Positions 26,668-35,431 of a stretch of DNA of 64,000 nt are shown here, in pieces (the stretch's first letter is position 1; each line of letters opens with the position of its first letter). Made by a program: the position numbers and the translations under genes. The notes under the pieces are model-generated. The model made no database searches, was not told the origin of the DNA, and worked only from the letters and a program-made list of their open reading frames with translations. This stretch comes from Pseudoxanthomonas beigongshangi. GTDB lineage: Bacteria > Pseudomonadota > Gammaproteobacteria > Xanthomonadales > Xanthomonadaceae. The stretch covers positions 22,584-86,583 of the forward strand of contig NZ_JADHDV010000015.1 in the NCBI RefSeq assembly GCF_016820515.1. The letters are read 5' to 3'.

Positions 26668-29214
26668 TCAGAACTTGAAGGTGAAGGCCACCTGGTAGTT
26701 GCGCCCGCTCTTGTAGAGGCCCAGCGGGGTGCGCTTCTGGGTGTCGTACCAGTAGTAAGTGTCATCCAGCAGGTTGGAGGCACTGAAGGTAACGCCGAGC
26801 ATCTCGTTGAACTGATAGCCGGCAATCAGATCCAGCTGCTTGTACGCGTCGGCGAACACGCTCGCGTTCTGGCGTCCCACCTGGTTGTAGTACTCCGAGC
26901 GGTAGCTGTAGTTGACGCGCACGCTGAACGGGCCTTTCTCGAAGTACGGCGTCACCGTATAGGCGTTCTTCGAGACGTACGGCAGGAACAGGTTCGTGCT
27001 GGTGTCGGTGTCCGTATAGGTGTAGTTGGCGTTGATGCCGAACCCGTTGTCGAACGCCTGCTGGTAGATCAGCGACACGCCGGTGGCGGAGGCGTCGGCG
27101 ACGTTGATCGGACGGCTGATGGAATAGACGCCGGACACGCCGGAGATCGGGTTGGTCAGCTGCTGCTCGATGGTATTGGTCACGACGTAGTTGCTGATGT
27201 CGCGGCGGAACACCTCGGCCGCCAGCATGCTGCTGGGAGCGAAGTACCACTCGAAGGCCAGGTCGTAGTTGGTGGCCTCGTAGGGTTCGAGATCGACGTT
27301 GCCGCCGCCGCCGGTGAAGTCCTGGTCGTTGAGATCCAGCGTGCCGGCCAACTGGCCATAGCGGGGGCGGGCCATCACCTTGGCGGCGGAGAAGCGGGCC
27401 ACCATGTCGTCGGTCAGCTCGTAGGCCAGATTGAAGCTCGGCAGCGGCTTGTAGAAGCTGCGGTTCGCCAGGGCCCGGTCGTAGCCGCCAGAGCCGTTGC
27501 TGACCCAGTACAGCGACTTGTCGGAGGTATCCACGTAGCGCACGCCCAGGTTGCCGCGCCACTTGCCGGACTCGAAGTTCGCCTGCGCGTACAGGGCCGT
27601 GGTGATCTCCTTGACGTTGAAAGAGGGACCGTAGTTGTAGGTGTACGGGCCGCGCGGCGCCAGCGAGTTGAAGTAGGCGATGGCCTTGCCCAGATCGGCC
27701 ACCGGCCAGGAGGCCAGGTCGCCGCCGGCGCCCAGGCCGTCATACAGCCCGCTCGGCGACATGCCGCCCAGGATCTCGGTCAGGTTGAGCGCCGACACCA
27801 CGTCCACCGCGTTGCCGCGCGAGGACACGCCGTTGTCGTGGTTGGTGTACTTGTAGCCGACCTGGATCTGGTTGATCGGACCCCAGGCCACGTCATGGGT
27901 CGCGTCGAACTGGAAGTAGCGCTCCTTGTCGCGGCTGGTTTCGTAGTACTGGCCGCCGTACTGCTGGCCCGGCGCCAGGCCCCAGTTGGACGCGGCGTCG
28001 TTGTCGTAGTTCACCACGGTATGCCGCGCGTCGTACTCGAAATCGAAGCCACCGCTGAGCAGCAGGGTCTTCATCAGGTATTCCGGATCCTTGCCGCCCT
28101 TGGCGCTGGTCACGCCGGCCTGGGTGGTGAATACCCAGCTCTCGCCGGACCAGTCGTGGCGCAGGTTGATGCTCCGCGTTTCGACCTCGCTCTTGCGCAG
28201 GTTGAAATCGTGCTGCGCGTACGCGTCGCCGCCGACCTCGGCCGCGACCACGTAGCCATTGTCGATGGTCGCGCTGGTGATCTGGCCCAGGCTGCAGGCC
28301 GGGCAGATGTAGCGCGCCTGGCTGAAGTTGTCGTACTTGCCCTTGACGTAGATACCGGTCAGGTTGATTTCGTTGTTTTCGTTGGGCTTCCACTGCAACG
28401 CCGCCTGCAGGCCGTCACGCTCGCGATCCTGCTGGAAGTAGGAACTGCTGATGCCGACCGGCAGCTTGGCGGCGGCGGGGTCGCCTTCGCCACTGATGAC
28501 GGCGGTGTCGGGCAGGCCGGTCGTGTAGCCCCAGTATTCGAGGCCGGCGCGGGAAATGCTCTGCTTGTCGTGGGTGGCCGAGATCAGGAAGCCAAGGTCC
28601 TCGGCGGCATTCTTCCAGCTCCACAGCAGCGAGGCGCGCGGATTGCCGTCTTCCGAACGGTCGTTGTAGTTGTAGCCGACCGTGCCGCGCAGCGTGTTCC
28701 TGGGCAGGTCCAGCGGCCTGCGGGTATGCACGATCACGGTGCCACCGATGCTGCCCTCGTCGATGCGCGCTTCCGGTGTCTTGTAGACCTCCATCAGGCC
28801 GATGATTTCCGGAGAGAGCAGGGTGTAGTTGAAGGTGCGCCCGCTGGTGTCGGTGGGATTGCCGCCCCAGTCGCCGGAGGCGATGGTCTGGCCGTTGACC
28901 AGCACCCGGTTGAGGGCCGGATCGGTGCCGTTGATGCTGACTTTCTCGCCTTCGCCGAACTGGCGATCAACGGTGATGCCGGGCAGGTGCGACAGCGATT
29001 CGGCGGCATTGGTGTCCGGGAACTTGCCGATGTCCTCGGCGCTGATCGCATCGACGATCGAATTGGCCGAGCGTTTGACCGCCTGGCTCTTTTCCAGCGA
29101 AACGCGATAGCCGGTGACGGTGACGGTATCCAGATCCGAGGCTTCCTGTGCCTGGGCGTTGAAGGCAATGCAGGCAATGACGGCTGCCGACAGTGCGGAC
29201 TTGCGGTATTTCAT
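26668..29214 (-). CDS. TonB-dependent receptor of a carbohydrate utilisation locus
   Basis: 848 residues. Signal peptide ends AQAQ; the TonB box region reads LDTVTVTGYR. The plug spans about 35-165 (SLEKSQAVKRSANSIVDAIS, AEDIGKFPDTNAAESLSHLP, IEDG-type motif RIDEGSIGGTVIVHTR). The barrel ends YQVAFTFKF, a terminal Phe for outer-membrane assembly. The subfamily (TIGR01782-like) is typical of sugar receptors in Xanthomonas and Caulobacter. No STN domain is present, so control is at the promoter; a LacI-type palindrome lies about 230 bases upstream. The GH3, GH92 and ester hydrolase genes follow in the same direction. Confidence 0.93.
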   Translation of the reverse strand: MKYRKSALSAAVIACIAFNAQAQEASDLDTVTVTGYRVSLEKSQAVKRSANSIVDAISAEDIGKFPDTNAAESLSHLPGITVDRQFGEGEKVSINGTDPALNRVLVNGQTIASGDWGGNPTDTSGRTFNYTLLSPEIIGLMEVYKTPEARIDEGSIGGTVIVHTRRPLDLPRNTLRGTVGYNYNDRSEDGNPRASLLWSWKNAAEDLGFLISATHDKQSISRAGLEYWGYTTGLPDTAVISGEGDPAAAKLPVGISSSYFQQDRERDGLQAALQWKPNENNEINLTGIYVKGKYDNFSQARYICPACSLGQITSATIDNGYVVAAEVGGDAYAQHDFNLRKSEVETRSINLRHDWSGESWVFTTQAGVTSAKGGKDPEYLMKTLLLSGGFDFEYDARHTVVNYDNDAASNWGLAPGQQYGGQYYETSRDKERYFQFDATHDVAWGPINQIQVGYKYTNHDNGVSSRGNAVDVVSALNLTEILGGMSPSGLYDGLGAGGDLASWPVADLGKAIAYFNSLAPRGPYTYNYGPSFNVKEITTALYAQANFESGKWRGNLGVRYVDTSDKSLYWVSNGSGGYDRALANRSFYKPLPSFNLAYELTDDMVARFSAAKVMARPRYGQLAGTLDLNDQDFTGGGGNVDLEPYEATNYDLAFEWYFAPSSMLAAEVFRRDISNYVVTNTIEQQLTNPISGVSGVYSISRPINVADASATGVSLIYQQAFDNGFGINANYTYTDTDTSTNLFLPYVSKNAYTVTPYFEKGPFSVRVNYSYRSEYYNQVGRQNASVFADAYKQLDLIAGYQFNEMLGVTFSASNLLDDTYYWYDTQKRTPLGLYKSGRNYQVAFTFKF

Positions 29215-29411
29215 GACCTTTCCTCATCAAATGGGTGGTTGCTGCGATGGTTGCCTGCTGCCGATTTGCGGTGGTTCCGTGCCCATCCCCGGCGTGGGAC
29301 GCGCCCCTCCGTTTTCTTCAAGGTCCTGTTCGTTTTCGTGCGCCGCCGGTCGGACGGCGGATGCGAGTGGCGTTGCTTTGCCCGATGCCCGGACCTGCAT
29401 CCGTGGCTCGC

Positions 29412-29434
29412 CCCGGGCGACTTGCCCGGGTTTT
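29412..29434 (+). terminator. Terminator-like hairpin with T-run
   Basis: CCCGGGC, five-base loop, GCCCGGG, then TTTT. No gene precedes it on the plus strand, so it might end a small transcript or be a chance fold. Confidence 0.35.
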
Positions 29435-29444
29435 GTTCTCGTCA

Positions 29445-29456
29445 GGTAGCGCTACC
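29445..29456. promoter_or_regulatory. LacI-family operator-like palindrome
   Basis: GGTAGCGCTACC, a perfect 12-bp palindrome with the central CG step typical of LacI-family operators. It resembles the TGGTAGCGCTAACA box of xylan regulons in Xanthomonas. It lies 230 bases upstream of the TonB receptor start. No LacI-family gene is in the window. Confidence 0.55.
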
Positions 29457-30331
29457 AAATGGCGGCCAAATAAAAAGGCGGGTGACTCGAATTCGATTTC
29501 GCGAACCGGGCGGTCGCGCGCCGCGCCGAGGGTCGAGCCGAACGATGCCGCGGCCTGGAGAAAAGAAGGGGAGGGACCGTGGTCGCGTCGGGGTGGCCGA
29601 GGCGAGCGCGGGGTGTTCGAAGCCTGCGCGGGTGGCGAACCGGCTTCGGCATGACCGAGGGCCACTGTGAGAAGTGGCACATCGTTGATCGGTACGTCCG
29701 TTCGAGATGCAACAGCCATTGCAAGGTGCCCCCACCCGTGATGCGCCGGCACGGGCGCCAACGCGAGCCGAGTTTGAATCGATATAAATTCAGATGTCAA
29801 CGACCTGTCATCGGATGCTGCTAGGAAGGGGCGATAGCACTCATTGGGCCCTGTTCATTTAAGAAAATTGGAACTTTGCTCGCAAATTTGAACGCAATCA
29901 GGCCATTTGGATCGTTTCATATGAGTTCTTTTTCGGGCCATCGGCGCCAGGGAACAGCCATCCGGAGGTGAAAAATCCGGCCGGGAAGGAGGCTTCAACA
30001 GACCGCTGAAAGACGGTGCGGACGAGGACGGGAATCCGCCCATTTCACCCATTCCCCCTGCCTCCCATGTCATGGGCGACACCCTTCGGCTACCGCGAGA
30101 ACGGGCGCTCCGGCACCGCCCCCTCCCGCGAACAACAGGCGTTCGACCATCAACCTGCCTTGGCCTGCCGGCACGCATTCGCGTGGTCGCGCCAGCGGGC
30201 GCCGGTGATGATGAGGCAGCCAACCCACGGGTTCCACGGCATGCATCGGGGCGACTATCCGCAGGGATTACCGCGCGGGCGACGCCACGATTTCCTTCGA
30301 CCGACAACGCCATTGACGATAGGGGACCACG

Positions 30332-31294
30332 ATGAAACGACGGAGCTTTCTGCAGGCATGCGCGGCGATTGCGGGTACCGCCGCCCTCAGCGCGTACCGG
30401 ATGGCGCCGGGCAGGGAAGGGACGACGCTGGACGCGGCGGCGTTCACCGCGCTGCGCCGTTTCGCCGACACGCCGTTCGGACGCATCGCCCACGTGGAAG
30501 TCGGAAGCGGCCCGGCGGCCCTGTTTCTCCACGGCCTTCCGTTGAACGGCTTCCATTGGCGCGGTTCGCTCGAACGCCTCGCGCCGCATCGGCGATGCAT
30601 CGCGCCGGACTTCATGGGACTGGGCTATACGGAGGTCTCCGGGGAACAGGATCTTTCCCCGCAGGCGCAGGCGGACATGCTGGTGGCCTTCCTTGACCGT
30701 CTCGACGTTTCGTCCGTCGACCTCGTCGCCAACGACAGCGGCGGAACGATCGCGCAACTCTTCGCCGTGCAACATCCGGAACGGGTCCGGACGATGCTGC
30801 TGACCAACTGCGACGTCCACGAGAACTGCCCGCCGGAACAGATGCGCAACTCGATCAACGCGGCCAAGGCCGGCAACTATGATCCGAAGATGCAGCGCCA
30901 CCTGGACGATCGCGTCTACGCCCGTTCGGACAAGGGCATCATCGGGTCGGCCTACATGACGCCCGCGAACGTCACCGACGAAACGATCGAGTACTACTTC
31001 AAGCCGCTCGTGTCGTCGCCGCTGCGCAAGTCGCAACTCAACCGCTATCTCGCCGATCTCGACCCCAATCCCTTGCTGGCGATCGAACCGGACCTCCGGC
31101 GCCTGGACACGCCGACGCGCATGGTCTGGGGCACGGCGGACCCGCTGTTTCCGGTCCGCTGGGCGAACTGGCTCGACCAGGCCCTGCCTGGCAGCCGCGG
31201 GGTCCGGCGGGTCGAGGGCGGCAGGCTGTTCTGGCCGGAAGAGATGCCGGAGGTGGTCGCCGGGGAGGCGCGGGCGCTCTGGGGTGTTTCGTAA
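30332..31294 (+). CDS. Alpha/beta-hydrolase, haloalkane dehalogenase-like fold, Tat signal
   Basis: 320 residues. The N-terminus KRRSFLQACAAIAG is a twin-arginine signal. The hydrolase core has the oxyanion-hole FLHGLPLNGFHWRG, the PDFMGLGYTEV strand, the nucleophile elbow VANDSGGTIAQLF (Ser in N-D-S-G-G) and WGTADPLFPVRWA with the acid Asp. The place where the catalytic His should be reads GGRLFWPEEMPE, with Arg-Leu instead of Gly-His, so the enzyme may use a different His or be weakly active. The lid region is of dehalogenase/epoxide hydrolase length. It stands alone, followed by a GFA-family gene 69 bases downstream. Confidence 0.8.
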   Translation: MKRRSFLQACAAIAGTAALSAYRMAPGREGTTLDAAAFTALRRFADTPFGRIAHVEVGSGPAALFLHGLPLNGFHWRGSLERLAPHRRCIAPDFMGLGYTEVSGEQDLSPQAQADMLVAFLDRLDVSSVDLVANDSGGTIAQLFAVQHPERVRTMLLTNCDVHENCPPEQMRNSINAAKAGNYDPKMQRHLDDRVYARSDKGIIGSAYMTPANVTDETIEYYFKPLVSSPLRKSQLNRYLADLDPNPLLAIEPDLRRLDTPTRMVWGTADPLFPVRWANWLDQALPGSRGVRRVEGGRLFWPEEMPEVVAGEARALWGVS

Positions 31295-31363
31295 CGCGAT
31301 CACCGTGTCGAAATCGGATCAGCCCGTTCGTCGAAGAATGGAATCCACGACGGAAGGAAAGAC

Positions 31364-31900
31364 ATGTCGCCGACCACGAGCCTCGCTTGCGCCTGCGGAC
31401 AGTTCAAGCTGACCCTCCGGGGAGAGCCCATCACCAGCGTCGCATGCCATTGCGACAGTTGCCGTGCCGCCGGCGCGCGACTGCAACGGTTGGCCTGCGC
31501 GCGGCCCCTGCTTGATCCGTTGGGCGGGACGCGGTTCGTTCTCTACCGGAAAGACCGCATCCGCTTTGTCGCCGGCATGGACCGCCTGAAGGCCTTTCGG
31601 CTGTCATCCGACGCCAGCACCCGGCGCGTTCTCGCGTCCTGCTGCAATACGCCCGTGTTCCTCGAATTCAAGGGCGGGCATTGGTTGAGCCTTTATGGGG
31701 CCCTGTGGCCCGACGCCACGCTGCCGCCACTGGAGATGCGCACGATGACCGGCGACCTGGCGGATGCGTCGTTCCTGCCCGCCGACGTTCCCAATTTCAA
31801 GCGCCAGTCGTTCTCGTTCTTCGCCCGTTTGTTGAACGCATGGATCGCCATGGGGTTCCGCAGTCCCCGCATCGAGGTCGGCGGCGAGATCCATGCCTGA
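31364..31900 (+). CDS. GFA-family (DUF636) zinc protein
   Basis: 178 residues. The glutathione-dependent formaldehyde-activating fold is shown by the ordered cysteines CACG (near residue 10), CHCDSCR (about 29) and SCCNTPVF (about 93), which bind two zinc ions. AAGGAAAG precedes the ATG. The true activity of most family members is unknown; a role in formaldehyde or other aldehyde adduct chemistry is only a family association. It is downstream of the Tat hydrolase and could be co-transcribed with it. Confidence 0.8.
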   Translation: MSPTTSLACACGQFKLTLRGEPITSVACHCDSCRAAGARLQRLACARPLLDPLGGTRFVLYRKDRIRFVAGMDRLKAFRLSSDASTRRVLASCCNTPVFLEFKGGHWLSLYGALWPDATLPPLEMRTMTGDLADASFLPADVPNFKRQSFSFFARLLNAWIAMGFRSPRIEVGGEIHA

Positions 31901-32174
31901 GAGTAGGCGGGAGACGCGGGAAGGAGCATCGATGCGGAAAACTGAACCGACGCCTGCCGCAAAGGCAGGGCCGTCTGGATTGCGGTGGCGCCGCCGGCGC
32001 AGGATGGCGTTCCGGACCACTCGCCGCGTGTAGGGATTCGCGCATTGCCCACATCCGTGGAAGGGTGAATTCCCTTCGGGCCGTCTAGTGAGGCGGATGG
32101 GCAGGTCATAGAGTCCGGATACACAACACGGGTAACGCGCCGGATGGGTGCAGCCCGAACAGCCAGAGACCCCC

Positions 32175-32606
32175 ATGAAAATTCGTGAACTTCTGAAGTC
32201 CAAGCCCGGCGATGTGGTCACCATCGATATCGGGGATACCATCGGCGCCGCCGCCAGGAAGATGACCGCCCACAAGATCGCGGCACTGGTCGTGACCCGC
32301 CTGGCGCAGCCGGTTGGCGTCGTGTCCGAACAGGACGTCGTGGCCGCGCTGGCGGAACACGGCGCGCAGGCCGGCGAGCGGCCGCTGAGCCGGCTGGTGG
32401 AAACCGCTATCGAAAGCATCACGCCCGACAGCACGCTGAAACAGGCGATGTCGATGATGACCCATGCGCGCCGGCGTCATCTGCCGGTGATCAGCGACGA
32501 TGAGCTGGTGGGCATCGTCAGCCTGGGCGACATCGTCAAGAACCGGCTGGACGAACTCTCGCTCGAACGGGACGTGTTGCGCGACATCTACATCGCTGCG
32601 CATTGA
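32175..32606 (+). CDS. Two-CBS-domain protein
   Basis: 143 residues from MKIRELLKSKPGDVVTI. Two CBS domains follow: about 8-63 (TIGAAARKMTAHKIAALVVT, GVVSEQDVVAAL) and about 78-135 (ITPDSTLKQAMSMMTHARRR, HLPVISDDELVGIVSLGDIV). CBS pairs bind adenine nucleotides and act as energy or NAD(P) sensors. No catalytic domain is attached. The gene is single and is closed by an intrinsic terminator 18 bases downstream. The 270 bases before it (31901-32174) hold no gene I can support. Confidence 0.85.
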   Translation: MKIRELLKSKPGDVVTIDIGDTIGAAARKMTAHKIAALVVTRLAQPVGVVSEQDVVAALAEHGAQAGERPLSRLVETAIESITPDSTLKQAMSMMTHARRRHLPVISDDELVGIVSLGDIVKNRLDELSLERDVLRDIYIAAH

Positions 32607-32624
32607 CTGGCGCGGCACGAGACT

Positions 32625-32652
32625 AAAAAACCGCCCTTTCGGGCGGTTTTTT
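32625..32652. terminator. Bidirectional intrinsic terminator
   Basis: AAAAAA-CCGCCC-TTTC-GGGCGG-TTTTTT. The A-run and T-run make it work for the CBS gene on the plus strand and the PfkB-MFS-TonB receptor transcript on the minus strand. Confidence 0.9.
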
Positions 32653-32694
32653 GGAGCAACCCGTGACGATGCCGGAGCATCGGCACCGACGGTC

Positions 32695-35364
32695 TCAGTA
32701 GTCGAAACGGACGCGCAGGCCGACGGTGCGCGGATCATTCCAGTAGGCACGGATGAAGCCGCCGGCATCGTCGGCCCAGTTCTTGGTCATCTTGTCGGTG
32801 GCGTTGAGCACGTACAGCTCGGCGCGCCAGAAGGAGGGTGACTGCAGGCTCAGGCTGGCATCGACCGTGGCATAGGCTTCCTGCGCATCGGAGACGTGCG
32901 CGTTGTCCAGGTTGCGCAGGGTGAAGTACATCTTGTCCTGCCACTTGACGTTGATCCAGGGCACCAGCTCATAGCCGTTGCCGAACCGGAAGGTGTGCGC
33001 CACGTTGACGCCGGCGGTGAACTTCGGGGTCAGCGGCAGGTGGTTGCCGGTGATGTCGTAGATCTGCCGGCCCGCCAGCTCGGGATTGGGACCGTTGTAG
33101 GGTGGCGGGCAGGGCACCGCGCCGAACTCCTCGCGCACGCCGCAGTTCCACTCGTCGCTGAAGGTGGGATAGTCCTTCATCTTGCTGTTGATGTACGAGA
33201 AGAAACCGCCAATGCGGGTGTTGGCCGTGGGCAGGTAGTCGAACTCCACCTCCACGCCCGGGATGTTCACGGTGCCGACGTTGACGGTCTGCCATTTCTT
33301 GACCACGTCGCAGGTCGGATCCCATTCCGGGCAGGGCTCGTTGACAATCACCTTGGCGGCGAAGAAGTCGCCGGTCACCTGCATGTCCTTGTAGCGGCTG
33401 TAGAAGGCGGTGACCGACAGGCTCAGGCGCTTGTCCAGCAGCAGGCCCTTGTAGCCGACTTCCAGGTTGGTGACGGTTTCCGGCCGGTAGGGGAAGAAGG
33501 TGTAGTGCGGGCCGGCGGGGCCGTCCACGCAGACCTTGCCGTCACAGGCGTCGTCCTTGTCGCCGAAACCGCCCGCCTTGTAGCCGGTGGACAGCGAGGT
33601 GAACAGGATTTCGTTGTCCGACAGATCCTTGGTCAGGCCCAGGCGGTAGGTGAACTTGCGCCACGAATCGGAATGGGCGTTTTCCGCCGGCGGTCCCCAC
33701 AGCCGGTAGGCGCCGATGCCGGCGAACGGTCCCATCCCTTCGGTCAGGTCACGGCCGTTGTGCGGGCGGAAACCGGGTTCGCCCGGCGTGCCCGGGTCGT
33801 ACAGCCCGTTGTAGTAGGCCGTCGATTCGCTGTCCCAGCCGCCATACACCTGGCCACCGCGATCGGTCTTGGAATCGCGGCTGAAACGCGCGCCGAAGGT
33901 CGCCGTCCAGGTGGGCGCGAAGCGCCAGTCGGCCTGCGAGAAGATCGCCTTGGCGTCGATCTGGCGGTTGGGCTGGTGATAGAACTGGCTGATCGGATAA
34001 CCGAACGGGGCGTTGACCAGCATTTCCTGGGCGTAGTCGATCGAATTCTTCTCGTGCATCCAGAACAGGCCGGACACCAGCTTCAGACGCTCGCCCTGGT
34101 GCTTGAACTGCAGTTCGTGGACGAACGACTTGTACTCCGAATCCAGGGTGATGGAGGTGTTGTCGCGCACCGGCCAGACGCCCCAGTCGCCTTCGGCCGG
34201 CACCGGCAGGGTCGCGGTGACCTGCGAGGGAATCTCGTGGTAGCCGCCATCGTCATCGGAGATCTGGAAGCGCTTCTGCCTGGCGAACGCCACGCTGTAC
34301 TCGATGCTGTTGGTGTCGCTGAGATACCAGTTGAGGTTCGAGCGCACCGTGTCGATGGACATGTCGGTGCGGCCGGGCACGTTGATCTTCACGTCCCACT
34401 TGCCGCCGGTGCAGGCGAAGCGGGTGCCAGCGGCCTGCTTGCAGTCCTTCAGCCCCACCTGGCCGGCGCCGGAGTTCTGGAACTTTTCATAGGCCAGCAG
34501 CCACTCGACATCGTCGGTGATGGCGAAACGGGCGGCGATGCGGGCAGCCCATTCGTCCCGGTTGTAGTAGTACTTGCTGCGCGGGACCTTGACGTTGCGA
34601 CGCTGGTCCACGTCCGGGATGCCGTCGGCGATGAAACCCCGTTCCGGAATGTTGACGTCGGTGAAGTCCTGTTGCTGGTCGATCCAGCCGTCGCGCTCGA
34701 TCTTGGTGGCGGCCACGCGCAGGGCGAAGCGATCGTTGACGGCGAGGTTCTGGATCAGGTTGATCTGGCGCAGGTTGTAGCTGCCCAGTTCGATCTCGGT
34801 GCTGCCGAAGCTGGAATCGAAACGCGGCTTGGCCGGAATGATGTTGATGCTGCCGCCGGTCGAATTGCGGCCGAACAGGGTGCCCTGCGGCCCGCGCAGC
34901 ACTTCGACCTGGTCCACGTCGAACATCAGCGCCAGCGCGCCCTGCGGGCGCGGGGAATACAGGCCGGCCACATGCAGGCCCACGGCCGGGTCGCCGATCT
35001 CGGTGAAGTTGTTGGCGCCTATCCCGCGGATGGTGACCTGCACGCCGGAATCCGGACCGGCGGCGATCTGCAGGTTGGGCATCTTGCCCGACAGGCCGCG
35101 CACGTCGCGGATGCCTTCGCGGGTCAGCGTTTCCTGGGTGACCGCGGTGACGGTCACCGGAGTCTTCAGCAGATCCGATTCCAGGCGCGTGGCCGACACC
35201 CGCACGGTCTGCAGGGTGGTCGTGGGTTCGCCCTGGCTGGCCTGCTTGTCCTCGCCATCCGTGCTGGACTGGGCCAGGACCGGGGCGGTGGCACAGCCGA
35301 GCAATACCGCCGCCACCGCGGCGGCGATGCCGGTCGGTCGAACAGCGCTGGGATGCTTTTTCAT
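32695..35364 (-). CDS. TonB-dependent receptor of the ROK/PfkB sugar locus
   Basis: 889 residues from the second of two adjacent ATGs (35364), which has AGGAG six bases upstream. Signal peptide ends VLAQ; LQTVRVSATRLESD is the TonB-box region. The plug runs about 50-165 (RGLSGKMPNLQIAAG, VTIRGIGANNFTEIGDPAVG, EVLRGPQGTLFGRNSTGGSI). The barrel ends VGLRVRFDY, with Tyr instead of Phe at the end. Extracellular loops contain several Cys pairs (DCKQAAGTRFACTGG; DDACDGKVCVDG). It is the third gene after pfkB and MFS, so the substrate should be the sugar that those handle, taken up as oligosaccharide. Confidence 0.9.
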   Translation of the reverse strand: MKKHPSAVRPTGIAAAVAAVLLGCATAPVLAQSSTDGEDKQASQGEPTTTLQTVRVSATRLESDLLKTPVTVTAVTQETLTREGIRDVRGLSGKMPNLQIAAGPDSGVQVTIRGIGANNFTEIGDPAVGLHVAGLYSPRPQGALALMFDVDQVEVLRGPQGTLFGRNSTGGSINIIPAKPRFDSSFGSTEIELGSYNLRQINLIQNLAVNDRFALRVAATKIERDGWIDQQQDFTDVNIPERGFIADGIPDVDQRRNVKVPRSKYYYNRDEWAARIAARFAITDDVEWLLAYEKFQNSGAGQVGLKDCKQAAGTRFACTGGKWDVKINVPGRTDMSIDTVRSNLNWYLSDTNSIEYSVAFARQKRFQISDDDGGYHEIPSQVTATLPVPAEGDWGVWPVRDNTSITLDSEYKSFVHELQFKHQGERLKLVSGLFWMHEKNSIDYAQEMLVNAPFGYPISQFYHQPNRQIDAKAIFSQADWRFAPTWTATFGARFSRDSKTDRGGQVYGGWDSESTAYYNGLYDPGTPGEPGFRPHNGRDLTEGMGPFAGIGAYRLWGPPAENAHSDSWRKFTYRLGLTKDLSDNEILFTSLSTGYKAGGFGDKDDACDGKVCVDGPAGPHYTFFPYRPETVTNLEVGYKGLLLDKRLSLSVTAFYSRYKDMQVTGDFFAAKVIVNEPCPEWDPTCDVVKKWQTVNVGTVNIPGVEVEFDYLPTANTRIGGFFSYINSKMKDYPTFSDEWNCGVREEFGAVPCPPPYNGPNPELAGRQIYDITGNHLPLTPKFTAGVNVAHTFRFGNGYELVPWINVKWQDKMYFTLRNLDNAHVSDAQEAYATVDASLSLQSPSFWRAELYVLNATDKMTKNWADDAGGFIRAYWNDPRTVGLRVRFDY

Positions 35365-35431
35365 CATTGGCTCCTGGTTGTACGGCGACTCGGGGCGATC
35401 GGGCCCGCGCAGTGGCTGGTGTGGTTGCCCA

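Larger units (their letters stand above)
29215..30331. other. Gene-poor region of about 1.1 kb
   Basis: No reading frame here has a ribosome site, protein-like composition or recognisable motif. It holds a LacI-type palindrome (29445-29456), a terminator-like hairpin (29412-29434) and a distinctly AT-richer stretch at about 29770-29945. The latter has several A/T runs and could hold a promoter or small RNA, but nothing can be assigned. Confidence 0.5.

Noticed and set aside
26659..29670. Open frame of about 1000 codons on the plus strand
   Set aside because: Antisense to the TonB receptor; no ribosome site or motifs.
29318..29800. Several frames in the gap before the Tat hydrolase
   Set aside because: None has a ribosome site; composition is that of random GC-rich sequence.
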